From Megamerina dolium (taxonomy: Eukaryota > Arthropoda > Insecta > Diptera > Megamerinidae), in assembly GCA_963854835.1 (NCBI GenBank), contig OY978528.1:54399008-54463007 (forward strand): a stretch of DNA of 64,000 nt, given 5' to 3'. Positions within the stretch are counted from its first letter, which is position 1, and each line of letters begins with the position of its first letter. The notes under the pieces are model-generated. The model saw only the letters and a list, made by a program, of their open reading frames with translations. It was not told the DNA's origin and did not search any database. A program made the position numbers and the translations under genes. Shown here piece after piece: positions 24,250 through 37,159 of the stretch.

Positions 24250-25430
24250 TTTTTTTTTTTATATAATGTGTTTTTTATTAGGATTTCAAATTTTTTTTTC
24301 CAATAATTTAATTAATATTGTATATTTTTTCTTTTTATGAAAGAATATTATAAAAATGCATATAAATATCTATATAGAATGAGAGCATTAGTGTTCTATG
24401 GAAAATCACTTCATTCGACTACTGCACACTTGTGTATGACTACTTGTGTATGCTCTTTGATTCCTTGTCGTTTAATTCGTGTACCACACCAGCTTCTTCT
24501 TCTTATTTTTTTTTTTTTGCTTTATCCTGTGAAATCGTATTTTCCACATGCAAGAAATAATAACAAAAAACAAAAATAACGCCAAAGAATTTCGTCATTT
24601 GTAAAATGATTTTATCTGTTACAATTTTGTTAACATGCTTTTGAAAGTCTTATGAATTTCTATTGTATGTAAGCTTACTTGAAGCATCGTTATGGAATGC
24701 TTAGTCAATTGTTTATTGAGTAGTTATGAAAAAAAATTATTTCAACTACGATTGGTTGTTGAATTCTTATTATCCAATTCTTATATCCAATTGTTTATTG
24801 CGTAGTTTTGGAAAAAACAATTGTTTCAACTACGTTTGGTTGTTGAATTCTTCGAATGAGTACCAGTACCAGTCGAATATGTCAGTTGTACAATAGTATG
24901 TTCATTAAGACGGAATAAATTGTCCATAAATTTTGGAACATTTTTAGCATTTCTTACCAAGGAAGCATAAATAAGTTCGTGAATTGCACTCGTTTGCGTT
25001 TTATGATAGATTATCTACCTAAGGAGTGGAGACATGGATTAACAATGGTCAGGAAAATTCAAGCAAAATATGAAAAGGAAAAAATTATGGGAATCAGTCA
25101 TAAATATCACCACTTTAGAAGTGATTTTTGTTTAGTTACGCGGATATTTGTAGATTAACAAAAAAAAAATTTTTTTTCATTATGTATGCGATTCTCCTCA
25201 AGTCGATACATGGGATAAGTATGTCCATAAGTATGTATCACCACTCTAGGGGAGTTTTCTATTCAATTATGGTCGTTGGATGGAGAGTCCCACTAAGAAG
25301 TGAAGATGCTGGGAAATTATGTTAAAAAATATTGAAAAATTAATGGGTAACAGACATATATTTCATAGCTATGTGGGAGATTCCTCGATCTGTTCAGATT
25401 TTGAAAATCATTTATTAACCCCGTAGCTTC
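24250..25430. other. AT-rich DNA with weak tandem duplications
   Basis: Besides the 82-bp duplication listed separately, TATCACCACT at 25105 and 25236 marks two similar segments about 131 bp apart. No coding sequence is evident. Confidence 0.4.
24706..24870 (+). repeat. 82-bp imperfect tandem duplication
   Basis: Both units begin CAATTGTTTATTG (24706 and 24788) and share TTTCAACTACG and TTGGTTGTTGAATTCTT. Units differ by substitutions and small indels, so the duplication is not very recent. Confidence 0.65.
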
Positions 25431-25675
25431 CCAGGTATCGCCCCTCCCTTAGAGGGATGAACTATATTACAGACCCCCATTCAGCTATTCTAATTAAATT
25501 TTCCTCCAAATATACTTATCACTTATTTCGACCTCTTAAAGGGACTCACATACAACAAGAACGTAAAGACCCCTGAAAACCGACAACAGCTCGCCAGAAA
25601 TTGTCCCCAGAGCGATGAAATGTGTGACCGACCCCTATTAATTTTTCCTCCACAATATTTCCTCTAAACATACTT
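25430..25675. repeat. Unclassified repeat, shared in inverted orientation with 58363-58415
   Basis: The part at 25625-25677 (GTGTGACCGACC, then TTAATTTTTCCTCC and AAACATA) matches the reverse complement of 58363-58415. The wider patch is less AT-rich than its surroundings and repeats TTTTCCTCCA-like motifs near 25500. No coding. Probably a relic of an unidentified element. Confidence 0.45.
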
Positions 25676-26010
25676 ACTCAGTGGTTAATGATCTCCTAAT
25701 CTGTAGGTCGGGGGTTCAATCCCCGGCTGAATAATAAAAAATTTAATATCGAAAAGATTTTTCTTCCAAACGATAGCCAACTGTCGGCAAGCAATTGACG
25801 ATTCTTCCGGCAGTAACAATTTGTCATCGAAAAGCTTCTAAAATAATTATGTGACAAAGCTCAGCAAATGTGATGTCGCAAGGATTCTGCTGCTCGGAAA
25901 CGGCTAAAATCAGTAGTTCCCCACAACACAACTCAACAATACTGGAAGAGGAGCTTGGCCAAAGACCCCTTTGGTGCTTATAAGTGCTTATAAGTGCCTT
26001 ATATTTATTA
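25676..26010 (+). mobile_element. SINE copy, nearly full length
   Basis: The head starts CTCAGTGGTTAATGATCTCC and has the B box GGTTCAATCCC at 25713-25723. It then reads AAATTTAATATCGAAAAG, a segment with GCCAACTGTCGGCAAGC found almost only in this copy and in 37160-37374, GTGATGTCGCAAGGATTCTG, GGAAGAGGAGCTTGGCC, and a tail with GTGCTTATAA repeated. At about 335 bp it is the best guide to the full family length. The very start of the head is missing. Confidence 0.78.
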
Positions 26011-26213
26011 CGATTTTTTTTTGGTACTTATCTTATATCTCCACTTTTTCGGAGGAGTAGGAGGGTCTAGATCAAGAATTTCTATATGCTTCCTTTGGAA
26101 GAAATGTGAAAAAATCCAATTTGTATATTTTGACTGAGCCAGTGATTTAACAATTATATAATTTAACCCACCTTAATGTTTATGTTCACATTTTATTTCC
26201 TACTATTGTAATA
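26011..26213. other. Short AT-rich gap
   Basis: Nothing recognised between the SINE and the mariner. Confidence 0.4.
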
Positions 26214-27478
26214 CGAGGGGTGTCCCAGAACTACCCGAACTGACATATAGATGGCGCAATAGTTTGAAACAAATTACTTTGGTGAAAAGTGGCAACCTTA
26301 GAAAACGTATGTTTTAAGTTTCAAATCGCCACGTTGTTTAGTATTTTGTTTTTTTGAAACCATCGAAAGTTAACGACCTCAGTGAATTTATAAACATTAA
26401 AAAAATTGGTCATCGTTATGCAATTCAATACTTTCACTTGAAAGGTCTCAGTCTAACGAATATTAAAGCCGAACTAGATTCTACTCTGGGAAAGTCTGCA
26501 CCTTCGTTTACGACCATAAAATATTAGGTGGCAGAGGTCGTACGAGCTGCCAAGAGGAACACCGTAGTGGTCGACCAATTGAGGGGCCAGAAACGGTTAA
26601 AAGAATCCACAAAATGGTATTGGATGATCGCGGGTGAAGGTGCGTGAGCTAAGTGAAATTACAGGCATTTCAAAAAGTGCTATACATCGTATATTGACCG
26701 AAAATATGGAGATAAAAAAGCTGTGTGCAAGATGGGTGCAGCGTTTGCTCACAATAGAACAAAAATAACGTCGTGAAGATGTTTCTATAGAGCGTTTGGT
26801 GATGTGTCACAGTAGTAAAGCCGAGTTTTACGTCGTTTTCGTAACCATAGAACCACTTCACACCTAAGACAAAGGAGCAGTCAAAACAGTTTACTGAAAG
26901 GAGAGAGTCGTGTCCAAAGAAGGCGAACACAGTTCTATCTGCAAGCAAGGTTATGGCGTCCGTTTTTTTGAAATGCACGTGGGATACTTTTTATTGATTA
27001 TCTTCAAAAAGGAAAAACAATCAACGGCGAGTATTATGCTAATTTGTTGCAGCGTTTTAGTGATGAAATTAAAAAAAAAAAGCCGCATTTGGCGAAAAAG
27101 AAAGTGTTGTTTCATCAAGATTAATGCACCAGTGCACACATCCGCTATTGCAATGGCCACAATAATTGAGTTAAACCTTGAAGTGCTTCAACACACACCT
27201 TATTCGCCAGATTTAGCTCCTTCAGATTATTTTTTAATTCCAAATTTGAAAAAATTACTTGGTGGTAGAAGATTTGGAAACAATGTTGAGGTAGAGTCTG
27301 CGGTAGATGGCTATTTTAATGAGCTGACATTTCATACAATAAACAGGATATCGAACCTATAGAATACCGCTGGGAAAAGTGTATAGAGCTAAAAGGAGAC
27401 TATGGTGAGAAATAAAGAAAAATTTTCCCAAATTTGTTGTTTTCTTTGTTAGGACGGGTAGTTCTAGGACTGCCCTCG
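26214..27478 (+). mobile_element. Near full-length mariner with decayed transposase, copy A
   Basis: Left end CGAGGGGTGTCCCAGAACTA and right end (reversed) CGAGGGCAGTCCTAGAACTA are inverted repeats, flanked by TA at 26212-26213 and 27479-27480. The length of 1265 bp is normal for mariner. Transposase pieces read IGHRYAIQYFHLKGLS, SAPSFTTIKY followed by a stop, MEIKKLCARWVQRLLTIEQ, and later APVHTSAIAMATIIELNLEV and YSPDLAPSDYFLIPN with the third catalytic Asp. The region of the first Asp (MDETW in copy B) is deleted, and an extra base at the second Asp shifts the frame (27119-27122). Multiple further frameshifts make it inactive. It is the closest relative of 49150-50359, so this family was active in the lineage. 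Confidence 0.88.
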
Positions 27479-27555
27479 TACATAGTATCAATATTATTTT
27501 GTTGCGAAAATTTATGGCATAAATTTAGGCGTATTTGAATATGATATTTTTATTG

Positions 27556-27790
27556 TTTTTCCATCTTTTATCGTATATAAAATGTTTAACCCATATCATC
27601 AAGAGCCTGACTATAATGTATAACCAACAAGACCGAATGAAAATAAATTTTACATTTTATTACTATTATCTATTGTTATTTTTCCATCCATTGAATTTTT
27701 ATACAAAATATTCAACCCATATCATGAAGAACCTCTTCAGTGCATATCTTCAACAGAACAAAATAGTGATGAGGAATCCGGCATATTATT
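27556..27790 (+). repeat. Degenerate tandem duplication, period about 124 bp
   Basis: TTTTTCCATC at 27556 and 27679 and AACCCATATCAT at 27588 and 27714 mark two diverged units. Indels keep the spacing from being exact. Confidence 0.45.
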
Positions 27791-27821
27791 AGGAAATCGT
27801 TTTGTATATTCTCCCTATTTT

Positions 27822-27857
27822 CTTCTCTCTCTCTCTCTCTCCCTCTCTCTCTCTTCC
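27822..27857 (+). repeat. CT dinucleotide microsatellite
   Basis: CT repeats with CCC interruptions. Confidence 0.9.
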
Positions 27858-28550
27858 TTTCTTTGGATGGCTTTTGCCACACCCTATTGCATACAATAAT
27901 AATATTAATAACAACAATAAAAACAATGTTGATGATGCAAAATATACATATAACACATTATAACAAAGCATTCAATTCAAGCAGCGGCAATATGTAGCAG
28001 CAACAAATAATAGAATTGATATCAATTCAACTGGACCGCATCACTTGACCTGTGTTCCATTTTTCATTCACATTTTCCTCCTCTCTTTTACTTCTCTTTT
28101 CTACTTATTCTTCTTCTTCTTATGTTCAATTTAAATCATTATTTTTGCATTTATACACAACAATTGATATCTCTTTTTATACAAAATAAATGAAACTGAG
28201 CGCCATATACGTATGGTACAAAAGCATCACTGACTACACATAGACTACCTACCATATACATATATGTACGAGTACATACGTGAGATGAGACAATGAATTT
28301 ATTTCCCAACCCCCTCCATTTAAAAGGGGTCAAATCGGGCAGTCATTGCACACATATTCATATGTATGTAAATACATACGTACTATAGAGCAGAATGACC
28401 GAATGGAGGCATGTTTCTAGCAAGTGAATATACATATACATATGAATGTAGTAAATTAATGAAAGTAATAAATGTATATGGACGTTGAACGGCGAATCAG
28501 TCCCCAGACAGACAAATAGAGACAATATACAACATGATGATAGTGTTGAC

Positions 28551-28594
28551 GATGAGGATGATGATGATGATGATGATGATTATGACGATGATGG
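28551..28594 (+). repeat. GAT trinucleotide microsatellite
   Basis: GAT repeats with a few changes. The minus-strand open frame over it gives a poly-His stretch, a shadow of the repeat. Confidence 0.9.
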
Positions 28595-30547
28595 TAGTAT
28601 GCAATGTTAGCCTGTACAAATTGCATATGATGAATGTATGCAGTGCAAGTGTATGCTCTCATATACGTATAACTCTATATGGTTCGTTAAGTCAAATTAT
28701 GTGGGTACACTGACAAAATGAAATTTTAATTAAATATAATGGTGAACGTCAGCGCTGAATGTTAATTACGCCTTGCGTGTTACGCATAGTTACTGTAAGC
28801 CATGGATGTCCAAAGAAAGAATGGCTAGAGCCACATAACAAAACTACTACAGCAGTGTGTACGGCACCTGTACTCACTCCCTTTTCAAACTTCATGCTTA
28901 TCCAGCTTTACAGAGTGCTATTAAACATTTTTTCTTACAATGTTCTCAATTCATATGGTAGCATTGTAAATCCATTATCCATATTTTTATAAAATTTATA
29001 TGATTCAACTTACAATACATACACGCTTTCTCTTTCACATTGAAGTTCAATAACTCACTTGCAATGATAAAAAAATATATATAGAAAATTATTAATAAAA
29101 TTTTACAAGATATAATTTGTTATTTATTAAAAGATTATTTCGTAATGAATACAATATGTACAAATTTATAAACTTCTGATATTATTGCGATATAATTAAA
29201 TCAACAACACACAAGCATTGGGTTCATCATGTTCATTATGATGATATATGTTTAAAATACACTTTTGTTTTACACAATTATTCAACGTAGAATTACTATA
29301 TGATGATTGTGTACTATAAAATACTAAACTACAAAATGGAAAGAGAAAATGTACAAACACCCTGTGCATCATACGGATTAATGTCCTCGGTTGGTATAAT
29401 ATACGATAACTCTGAAAGGGCTGACACTGCGCAGGCACTGCACACGCGGATGTGCCATAATATTGGGAAGTTTTTATTAAACATCTTATGAAATAACTCG
29501 AAATTAAAGTGTAAATTTAGTTCGAAGTAAATTTTGTGTTTAATCCGATTTATCAACATAATGATTAATCATTTCTTCAATTGATTAATAATTTGATTAA
29601 CAAAAAACAAATTCTTCACTTATTCAAAATATTGAGCGACCCTAATCAGATAATCAGTTTTTTTATAAATCAAAAATATTTTCAGGTTTTTTTAGATTTT
29701 GAAATTTTCTTTTGAAACAATATTTTCAACCATAATCTTAAGTTCATAACTTTTTATATTAGTAGAAAAAATATAAATATTTTACTTAAATAAATGAACA
29801 TTCTTATAAATTAAATAATTAAATTTTTACTCAAAATTATGACTAAAGGAATAGTTTGTTGTTTGATTAATAAAAATTTTGATTATTCGAATATTTGATT
29901 AATTGATAGTTTAATTTATTGATTAAATTAATAATCACTTGGACCTCAAATATACCAGAAAATTCTATTAGAACTTTTTTGTAAAAAATTTTACGATTTA
30001 TATTTATTTTCATGTCATTTTAGTAATTTACAAAAAAAAAAAAAAAAACAAATCAATAAAACTCAACTAGCCGTAAACTGGGCATTTATGGTAAATGGTT
30101 GAAAATGCTATACGCATACATAACTTCTTCGTCGTCAAAGGCCAAATATTCAAACGATAGATGTAATCTTCTGAAGAAATGTTATAAAGCACAACAAATA
30201 CAATTAATCCATATTGAATTGTCTTAATTGATATGTCCATATTAACTTGTCTCTATTGTATTTGAGAACAATAATAAAAAATGTAAGTATTATAGAATAT
30301 AAATAAATCAATCGCATCTTGATTTCTTTCCTTCTATCTTTCTTTCTAATACTTGGTGCAAATATATGTTAGGTTTCAGTATAATATGAATTATCTAATT
30401 AATTTTGTATGTATACAAATTTTCGAAAATCTTCTTATAATTCAATTCTCTATCTCTATCGATACCATAAGCTACACATTTTCCGTGTAAGCAAAGAAAT
30501 TAATGCAATTTACATGCAACACACGCTCACACATTCACATGCTCATA

Positions 30548-30919
30548 TGTGACTTGGAATCATGAAATGAGTTTTAGATACAAAAATTTATTTTTTAGCT
30601 TTTAATCAATTCGTATTGAAAAAAGTAAGCTGGATCCATTAAGACTAGTTGAAAAATTGCTAAGATATAATTGTTTGAATATGTATCTTTAAATTTATAA
30701 TAATAAAATAAGCCATTTCTTTCTTTTTCTATCTAAAAAATGACAACCACGCACGAAATCTATGTGTACATATTTAACTGCGCATGTTCATCTGTTAAAA
30801 GAAAGAGACAATCAGATATTAGATAAATTTGTGTGTTTACAAATAGCTAGTACATTCAAACTCATTTTACGCAAAATCGGATTTTTTATCTAAGACTCAT
30901 TTCATGATTCCAAGTCACA
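30548..30919. mobile_element. MITE with 33-bp inverted repeats and CATA duplication
   Basis: Left end TGTGACTTGGAATCATGAAA (30548) continues TGAGTTTTAGATA; the right end reversed (from 30919) is the same for 33 bp except one T/C difference. CATA flanks it on both sides (30544-30547 and 30920-30923). The centre is AT-rich and codes for nothing. The good match of the arms suggests a fairly young insertion. A 4-bp duplication of CATA does not fit the TA of Tc1/mariner or the TTAA of piggyBac, so the superfamily is open. Confidence 0.78.
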
Positions 30920-30923
30920 CATA

Positions 30924-33354
30924 ACAAATGTGGCCCATCATATCACACTTCACATCCAAAACACTAAGATTCATATTAAATCAAAACATTTGAATAATCA
31001 CACACAATTGCTCGTATATGAGACCACATAAAATATGGCTTAATATCATTGTATCGTATGTATGTGTAGTAATAGTAGTATTGATGGTAGTAACAGAACT
31101 GTAGTAGTAGTAGTAGTCAGTCGCATGATTATGCACGCGCATTTGTCAGACGGATATCTAGATATTAGCTGACTACTAAATACATTAGAGCTGTACTCAA
31201 ATTTGCAAAATATTATTTTCTTTTTTTTTTATATAGAAAGTTTTGCTAATTTATTTCACTCTCCTAGAAAGATAGTTTTTTTGATGAATTAAGTAATAAA
31301 ATTCGAAGGCAAATTATTAGCGTGTTGGTACTCTTTTGTAACTCTCTTACAAAAGAACGCAGCTTATCTTGTGTTTGATCCAGGTAACCAGTTTCTCAAC
31401 AAAAAAAAATGTATAAAAGTAAGAATGTTTCACTTTTATTACAGCAAATATTTGTGTATTTGTTGCGGGGAAGATTTAAAAATTACAAGCAATTCTTAAA
31501 TAAAATCCCACACTTTGTTGGACGAATCTAATGTACATACGTATGAATATATTATTGATGGCCTTGACTTGACATTGTAATAATTTCAAAAATGAACGCT
31601 GCGCAATTTTTTTTGTATTTGTATTCCAGCAGTTTAGTATTTTTTTTTCCAATATTTCTCTCTCATTTCTCAAATTTATTCTCCACATTTTTTATGGATT
31701 TATTATAGTACTATAATGTATAACATAGTGTATCCATAGTATTCGAGATATGTTTACGTTTTACTTTGCAATATTTTTACCACATGTTACGCTAAAATAC
31801 AAAAAAATATGCACGATTGTACACACAAGCTAATTGCATGAAAATTGAATGTGATTTGTTCATTGCATGGCATTTTAAATGCCACATAATAAGTACCTAG
31901 TCATTTATAAATTGAAGTCGCAATCATTGAGAAGGCGGAAGAGTATTCTCACTTAAAAAGTGTTAAACTTCACACACATTTCATAATATATAAGTGAAAT
32001 AATAATTAAGTATGTTGCTATATATTTACTAAAATAAATTACATAAATGAGATTTTCATAGTTTCATTTTATAGCCATATTGTATATACTATACGATATA
32101 CATATGTTGTAAGCATATGTATTTATTTCGAAAATAAACAAAAACATTTCACTGAGAACGATTTTGGTATTGCTTCTGAAAACCATAATTGCCAGTAATT
32201 AGTAAAATTATTCAATTATATTGGTACGAGTACATGTATTAAAATGAAAACAAATATAGCATGGAATATACATTTCCACATTCGCATATACTCGCGATTA
32301 TTGCCTTCTGTAATTGCATGTTTATGGTATCTATTATAGTAATGTATGATCATAATAATTCCAAAATTAAATTATAGCTCTGAAATATGTAGTAGTTGAA
32401 CTAGAGCAAAATGGATAGAAAGACAGAAGAAGTATGAACTATCTAAGATTGAAAAGCTTTGGATACAACAAATATTCTAAATATTATAAATTACTTATCA
32501 ATAACCACTCAAGCCAAGTTAAGAAATAATGACATCAAAATTCGTAAAATTTATGAATATTTAGGGGAATGTTTTTAAAATTCTGTGTAAAAACTGTAAG
32601 TCAACAAAAACTCCAGAATTACCTACTATTAAAAATAATAATTTGCTCTAGAAGGATATGGCTTAAATGAATATAAATTTTTGTTTTTTTTTTTTGATTT
32701 TTCTTAATTTTCTCAAAATATTTAAATGCGAACTCTACAAAATTTTTACACACTATCACGGTGTCTCTGGCACATGTAACATGTTCCATATATTTTCCAA
32801 TAGGGTAAGTAATCATATAAGTACAGGAATTTGTAATTACATGGTGAAATGGTGTTTAAATATTTCAAAAAATATGTATGTACGCATACATGTGCATGTA
32901 CGTTAGAGTGGCCCTAAACAACAAACTTCAGAATTCGCTGGAAGACATCGCTATTATTTTCATCAAGTGTTCTTCGTTGCACTACTGTTAAAATTTATAT
33001 AAAAAATAATGGAATTAAGATTCAAAGTAAGATCGAGCACATACTTTTGTGTGAAAGGTAGACATGGTATTAGTAAATATAATCGTAGTGCACCGAGTTT
33101 CAGTTTAATGACTTTATACTTTCGTGTGTAAAGTGTGAAAACAAAAAAACGAAAACACTAGTTTGTATGCTTACCTAGATGTGTCAACTTTAATTCAAAG
33201 GATGGACTTTTTATTTACAAAATGTATGAATGTTGACAGCGGCTCCCTTAATGCACTAAAAAATTAAAAATAGAGTGTTGCACTCTTAAAAACCACCCCA
33301 TGTACGTACTGCTCTCTATATAGATAAAAACCACTACAATGAACATATTGTACA
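30924..33354. other. AT-rich DNA, no gene
   Basis: A GTA run lies at 31101-31117. An unusual patch at 31318-31390 has a TGTTTGATCCAGG that vaguely recalls a polymerase III B box but lacks a matching A box. No coding sequence. Confidence 0.45.
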
Positions 33355-33356
33355 TA

Positions 33357-34425
33357 CAGTTACTCACTAAAGGACTCGTTTTAAATGATTTTTATCGTTG
33401 ATTTTGTGTTTTTGTATCTCACGATTCAAATAGATGTTCTATTGGGTTCATATCCGCCGATTGTGGTGGGGTTTTGAGTTGCTTAGGCACATTGTAGAGA
33501 AGCCACTGCCTGACAATGAGAGTAGTATGTTTGGGATCATTATCCTGCTGGAAGATGAAGTACCCTTCAATAGCCAAATTGATGGCGCTTTGCTTAAAAT
33601 TTTCTTTTAGAATATTCAAATATGCGAATCGGTCCATTATTCCATCAAAATTATTCCAAATATCCCAACCCATTCGCACCCATACATCCACAATCCATTA
33701 CGGAAGCCCCTCCGTGTTTTACTGTGCCACCCATATTGTTAGGATTGAGTTCAGTATTTGATTTTCTCCATACTTTTTCACGTCCATCGGATCCATGAAT
33801 ATTGAATTTGCTTTCGTTAGAAAAAATTACATTATTCCAAAATGTTTTATCGTATTTTTGGTGCGATTTTGGTTGATTTCGTTTACAAATCGACCGTGGT
33901 ATTTTGTGCTATATAGGGTGCGTCGAATAGTTTGAGAGTTGCAGTCTATCGCAAGCTCATTTTGAATCTCGGATTTAACTTTAGGAGCACTTTTCTTGGG
34001 ATTTTGTTTTATTTTGCCCATGATTATACGTTTTTCAGCATCAGTAAATATGGCTGAATGACCTATCCTATGGTACCTAGTTTTCTTTAAGTCAATTGAA
34101 ATTTCTTTTCTTCTGGATGCCATTTCTAAATCTTAGTCCTAACATAAAATTTGACACTTCGCTTTGGTTTTGGTTTAAAACATACAGTATTTATCCAAAC
34201 AACTTTTGGTTTATGAACAACGATGACATCTCAATTAAAACGCTACAGCATCTAAGGGGAACAAGATATTTTATTTTATTTTTATTATTTTAGCGAATAA
34301 TGCAGTGCAAACATAAACTGAATCAGCAATTGCAGATAAGATATATAACATATAGAATAAGCTAATAGTGGCTTGGAGTTCAAAGGCAGAAGGGGTGTGT
34401 ACTTACATGCTTTAGTGAGTAACTG
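33357..34425 (-). mobile_element. Tc1-type transposon with broken transposase
   Basis: Inverted ends CAGTTACTCACTAAAG (33357 on the plus strand and, reversed, from 34425) are flanked by TA at 33355-33356 and 34426-34427. The gene runs on the minus strand from about 34123. The N-terminal half reads MASRRKEISIDLKKTRYHR, then TDAEKRIIMGKIKQNPKKSA and SQTIRRTLYSTKYHGRF. After a frameshift near 33845 come VIFSNESKFNIHGSDGREK and GGTVKHGGASVMDCGC; a second frameshift leads to IDGIMDRFAYLNILK-like sequence, YFIFQQDNDPKHTT and PQSADMNPIEHLFES. The last two acidic residues are 34 apart (DD34E), but the first Asp is Asn (codon at 33818-33816). The C-terminus ends early. Long ends and the 1069-bp length fit a decayed Tc1 element. 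Confidence 0.87.
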
Positions 34426-34427
34426 TA

Positions 34428-35003
34428 CATATGTGCATATATGGATTAAAGTTGAAAAATATCTAACATCCACTAATTATACCCTCATCTCATCCTTCAA
34501 CCATAAAAAAACATTATTCAATACAATGGGGCATGTTCATAGTTAAAATTAAGTTCCAACATAAACTTATTATCGTATTTTGGAAGTTGAAACTTAATCA
34601 CACGTCAATATTTCCACAAGTGCTCAAAACTATTTTTCGAAATTCTAACTGAACTCAATTATGTAACAACAATAGCAATAACTCTGATGTAATTACCATA
34701 ATGTGTACATATAAATTGATTACCTATGAATACATATCGTAGCGTAGAATGATTGAACACCTGTTGAACAAATTAAAAACAAATTTGTAACAATGACCAA
34801 ATACTAAAGAAAATGAAATATGTTACATAGTATCAAATATAGATAACTGGAGCGCCATATCTGTAAGTATGTATGTAATTACAAATAAATACAACATATG
34901 AACGTGTACCATACGATGCGATTACAGTAAAAACTCTAATAAATGACTTGCAATATTTTTTATTATAAAAAAAATTTATTAAAATCAGTTTTCATATGTA
35001 GTA
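34428..35003. other. AT-rich DNA, nothing recognised
   Basis: No repeat family or coding sequence seen. Confidence 0.45.
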
Positions 35004-35075
35004 AATAAAAAAATAAATATGTGGCACATAAAAGTCCCAAAGGGCTCATTGGCCGAGCTTCTTATGTAGTGCCAG
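35004..35075 (-). mobile_element. SINE fragment, 3' tail only
   Basis: Reverse complement reads GAAGCTCGGCCAATGAGCCC, then TTTGGGAC, TTATGTGCCACATATTTATT, which is the tail of the SINE family. The head and body are missing. Confidence 0.75.
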
Positions 35076-36610
35076 AGAATAATGAATTTTTGAATTTTAC
35101 AATAGCATATGATAATCGTAGTACATAGTATAAAGTGATATATGTCGATATTAAATTACTTAATTGCACCATTTGTCGAAAGATATGTATGAACAATCAG
35201 ACAACAATAACAATAACTAAATATATGAGCAATAATAATAAATAAGAAAAATGTATTTTCCGACACAATTGTAGTATTATTGCCCATATATATGAACTTG
35301 TTCAGGCAGTGCAATCTCTTTATACTAGATCTGTTGAATAATCTATGTGTATTTATACAATATGTATTTTGATATACAACAAAATATAAAAATTGGTAAT
35401 TTTTTATGTTCTTCCAGGAAAGAAAATAATATTCACAGAATTTTGTAATACATTTTTGTAACATTTTCGAACAGATCTATCGTAAAATATATACAACATA
35501 TTAATACTTAAGAATCAAATCTAATTATAGTGGAAGTGGCAAAGTGTTAAACAAAATATGTTTAATATTAAATAATCATACATAATAGCTGAAATGTTTA
35601 TAGCACAACAATAGAATAGTATAAATAGAGAAATAACAAATAACTTGACTGATTTTTGATTAGATTCAATGATTAGTTACTATTACGACATTCTTTTAGA
35701 GGGCATTGCAATAAGTAGGTATTTCAAAAGTAAATTTACAGAAACACTGAGATTTCTATTAAATTTTGGTTGGACTTATATTGAATATAAAATCATTTAA
35801 ATGATCTACAATTTTTACATTATCCATATTTTAGAAATGTAGAATTGCAGCTAAAGAAATGTCACTTTAGTTGACATTTATGTTTGACAGTTCTCAAATG
35901 GTATCGTTGTATCCTAAAATTACCAATCGGATAGCCTTGTATTCATATGTGCCACTCATTTATGCAAAGAATAAAGTACGAGTAGTTTCATTTCTTTTCT
36001 TCTATTTCTCTGATTATATGGCATTGTAATATCTGCTTATAGAGAATAATCAGTTTGTTTAGTAAAATGGCATATAATAAAGCAGCAAAATATACGTATA
36101 ATAACGACATGCGTATATAATGGAATATATGATAGAAATAGATACCCATAGTACGATATCTAGACAGAGTAGAAAAGATAAGGAAAGCAAAAATGTATAT
36201 GCATAGAAATATGTGCCTAATAATAATCTTGTGAACAGAAGAAAAGAAAAACAGTGAATGAGTGATCTGTGAATGGTTGAATATTAAAATATACAAAACT
36301 GAACGGCTAGAGAAAGTGCCAACAAATGTATTAATTTGATTTTGTTTATACAAAGAGTATAAAACTTATATAAAATACCTATACCTATGTATGCATATTC
36401 ATTGAGAAATATTTATCGTCGATTATTTACTTATATCTACAACTAAAGATAACAAAACAAAAAAAAAAAAAACAAAAACAATATCGTAAAAAATGAATGA
36501 TGAATGATAATATTTTATATATTATTCAGCCATTTATTCAATTATAAATAAATTACATGATGACTAAGCCAACAAAAAATGTAGTATGCATTGTAATAAC
36601 TAATTTATAC
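35076..36610. other. AT-rich DNA, nothing recognised
   Basis: Minus-strand open frames at 35156-35464 and 35988-36353 are long for chance but translate to Tyr/Ile/His-rich low-complexity protein with no family resemblance. I do not call them genes. Confidence 0.4.
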
Positions 36611-36621
36611 ATACAACGCTA

Positions 36622-37132
36622 TATATACAAACAATGCAAAGTTATAAATAATTGATAGTAAATATATATAATGAAGCGCAAAAAAATTAGTAAATATTAT
36701 TTCAAATTATAGGTACGAATAATTAATTCAAAGCCAATGCCAGAGATTAATATTCAGTTGAATAAGGTGTAGCATATAAAATGTTTTAAATTCCATTTTA
36801 TAGTAATTGGCAACATTTTTCAGTTTTTATAACATATATTCTTATAATAACACAAGTACTTGGTTCTAGCAGTTGTAATACAACATATACAAACAATGCA
36901 AAGTTATAAATAATTGATAGTAAATATATATAATGAAGCGCAAAAAAATTAGTAAATATTATTTCAAATTATAGGTACGAATAATTAATTCAAAGCCAAT
37001 GCCAGAGATTAATATTCAGTTGAATAAGGTGTAGCATATAAAATGTTTTAAATTCCATTTTATAGTAATTGGCAACATTTTTCAGTTTTTATAACATATA
37101 TTCTTATAATTACACAAGTACTTGGTTCTAGC
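36622..37132 (+). repeat. Near-identical 262-bp tandem duplication
   Basis: Copy one (about 36622-36870) and copy two (about 36884-37132) are offset by exactly 262 bp and are virtually identical over about 245 bp. The clear difference is one A/T change near 36848 against 37110. A short non-identical linker (AGTTGTAATACAAC) sits between them. The duplication must be recent, or it may be an assembly artefact. It encodes nothing recognisable. Confidence 0.9.
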
Positions 37133-37159
37133 GCTCGAGAAATATCTATTTAATTGCAA

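Larger units (their letters stand above)
27479..30543. other. AT-rich DNA with microsatellites, no gene
   Basis: Contains a weak tandem duplication (27556-27790), a CT run (27822-27857) and a GAT run (28551-28594). A patch at 29355-29455 is less AT-rich, with open frames on both strands (29300-29491 plus, 29329-29559 minus), neither of which resembles a known protein. Confidence 0.45.

Noticed and set aside
28456..28662. Minus-strand open frame with a poly-His run
   Set aside because: The His run is the translation of the GAT microsatellite; there is no other coding signal.
29300..29559. Less AT-rich patch with open frames on both strands, considered as a host exon
   Set aside because: No acceptor plus donor pair framing a convincing coding segment, and no protein resemblance on either strand.
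31318..31390. tRNA-like sequence with a TGTTTGATCC motif
   Set aside because: No matching A box or cloverleaf, and it lacks the SINE body.
35988..36353. Minus-strand 121-codon open frame with hydrophobic stretches
   Set aside because: Tyr/Ile/Leu-rich translation typical of AT-rich DNA; no conserved motif or clear promoter or splice context. Could only be rescued by transcript evidence.
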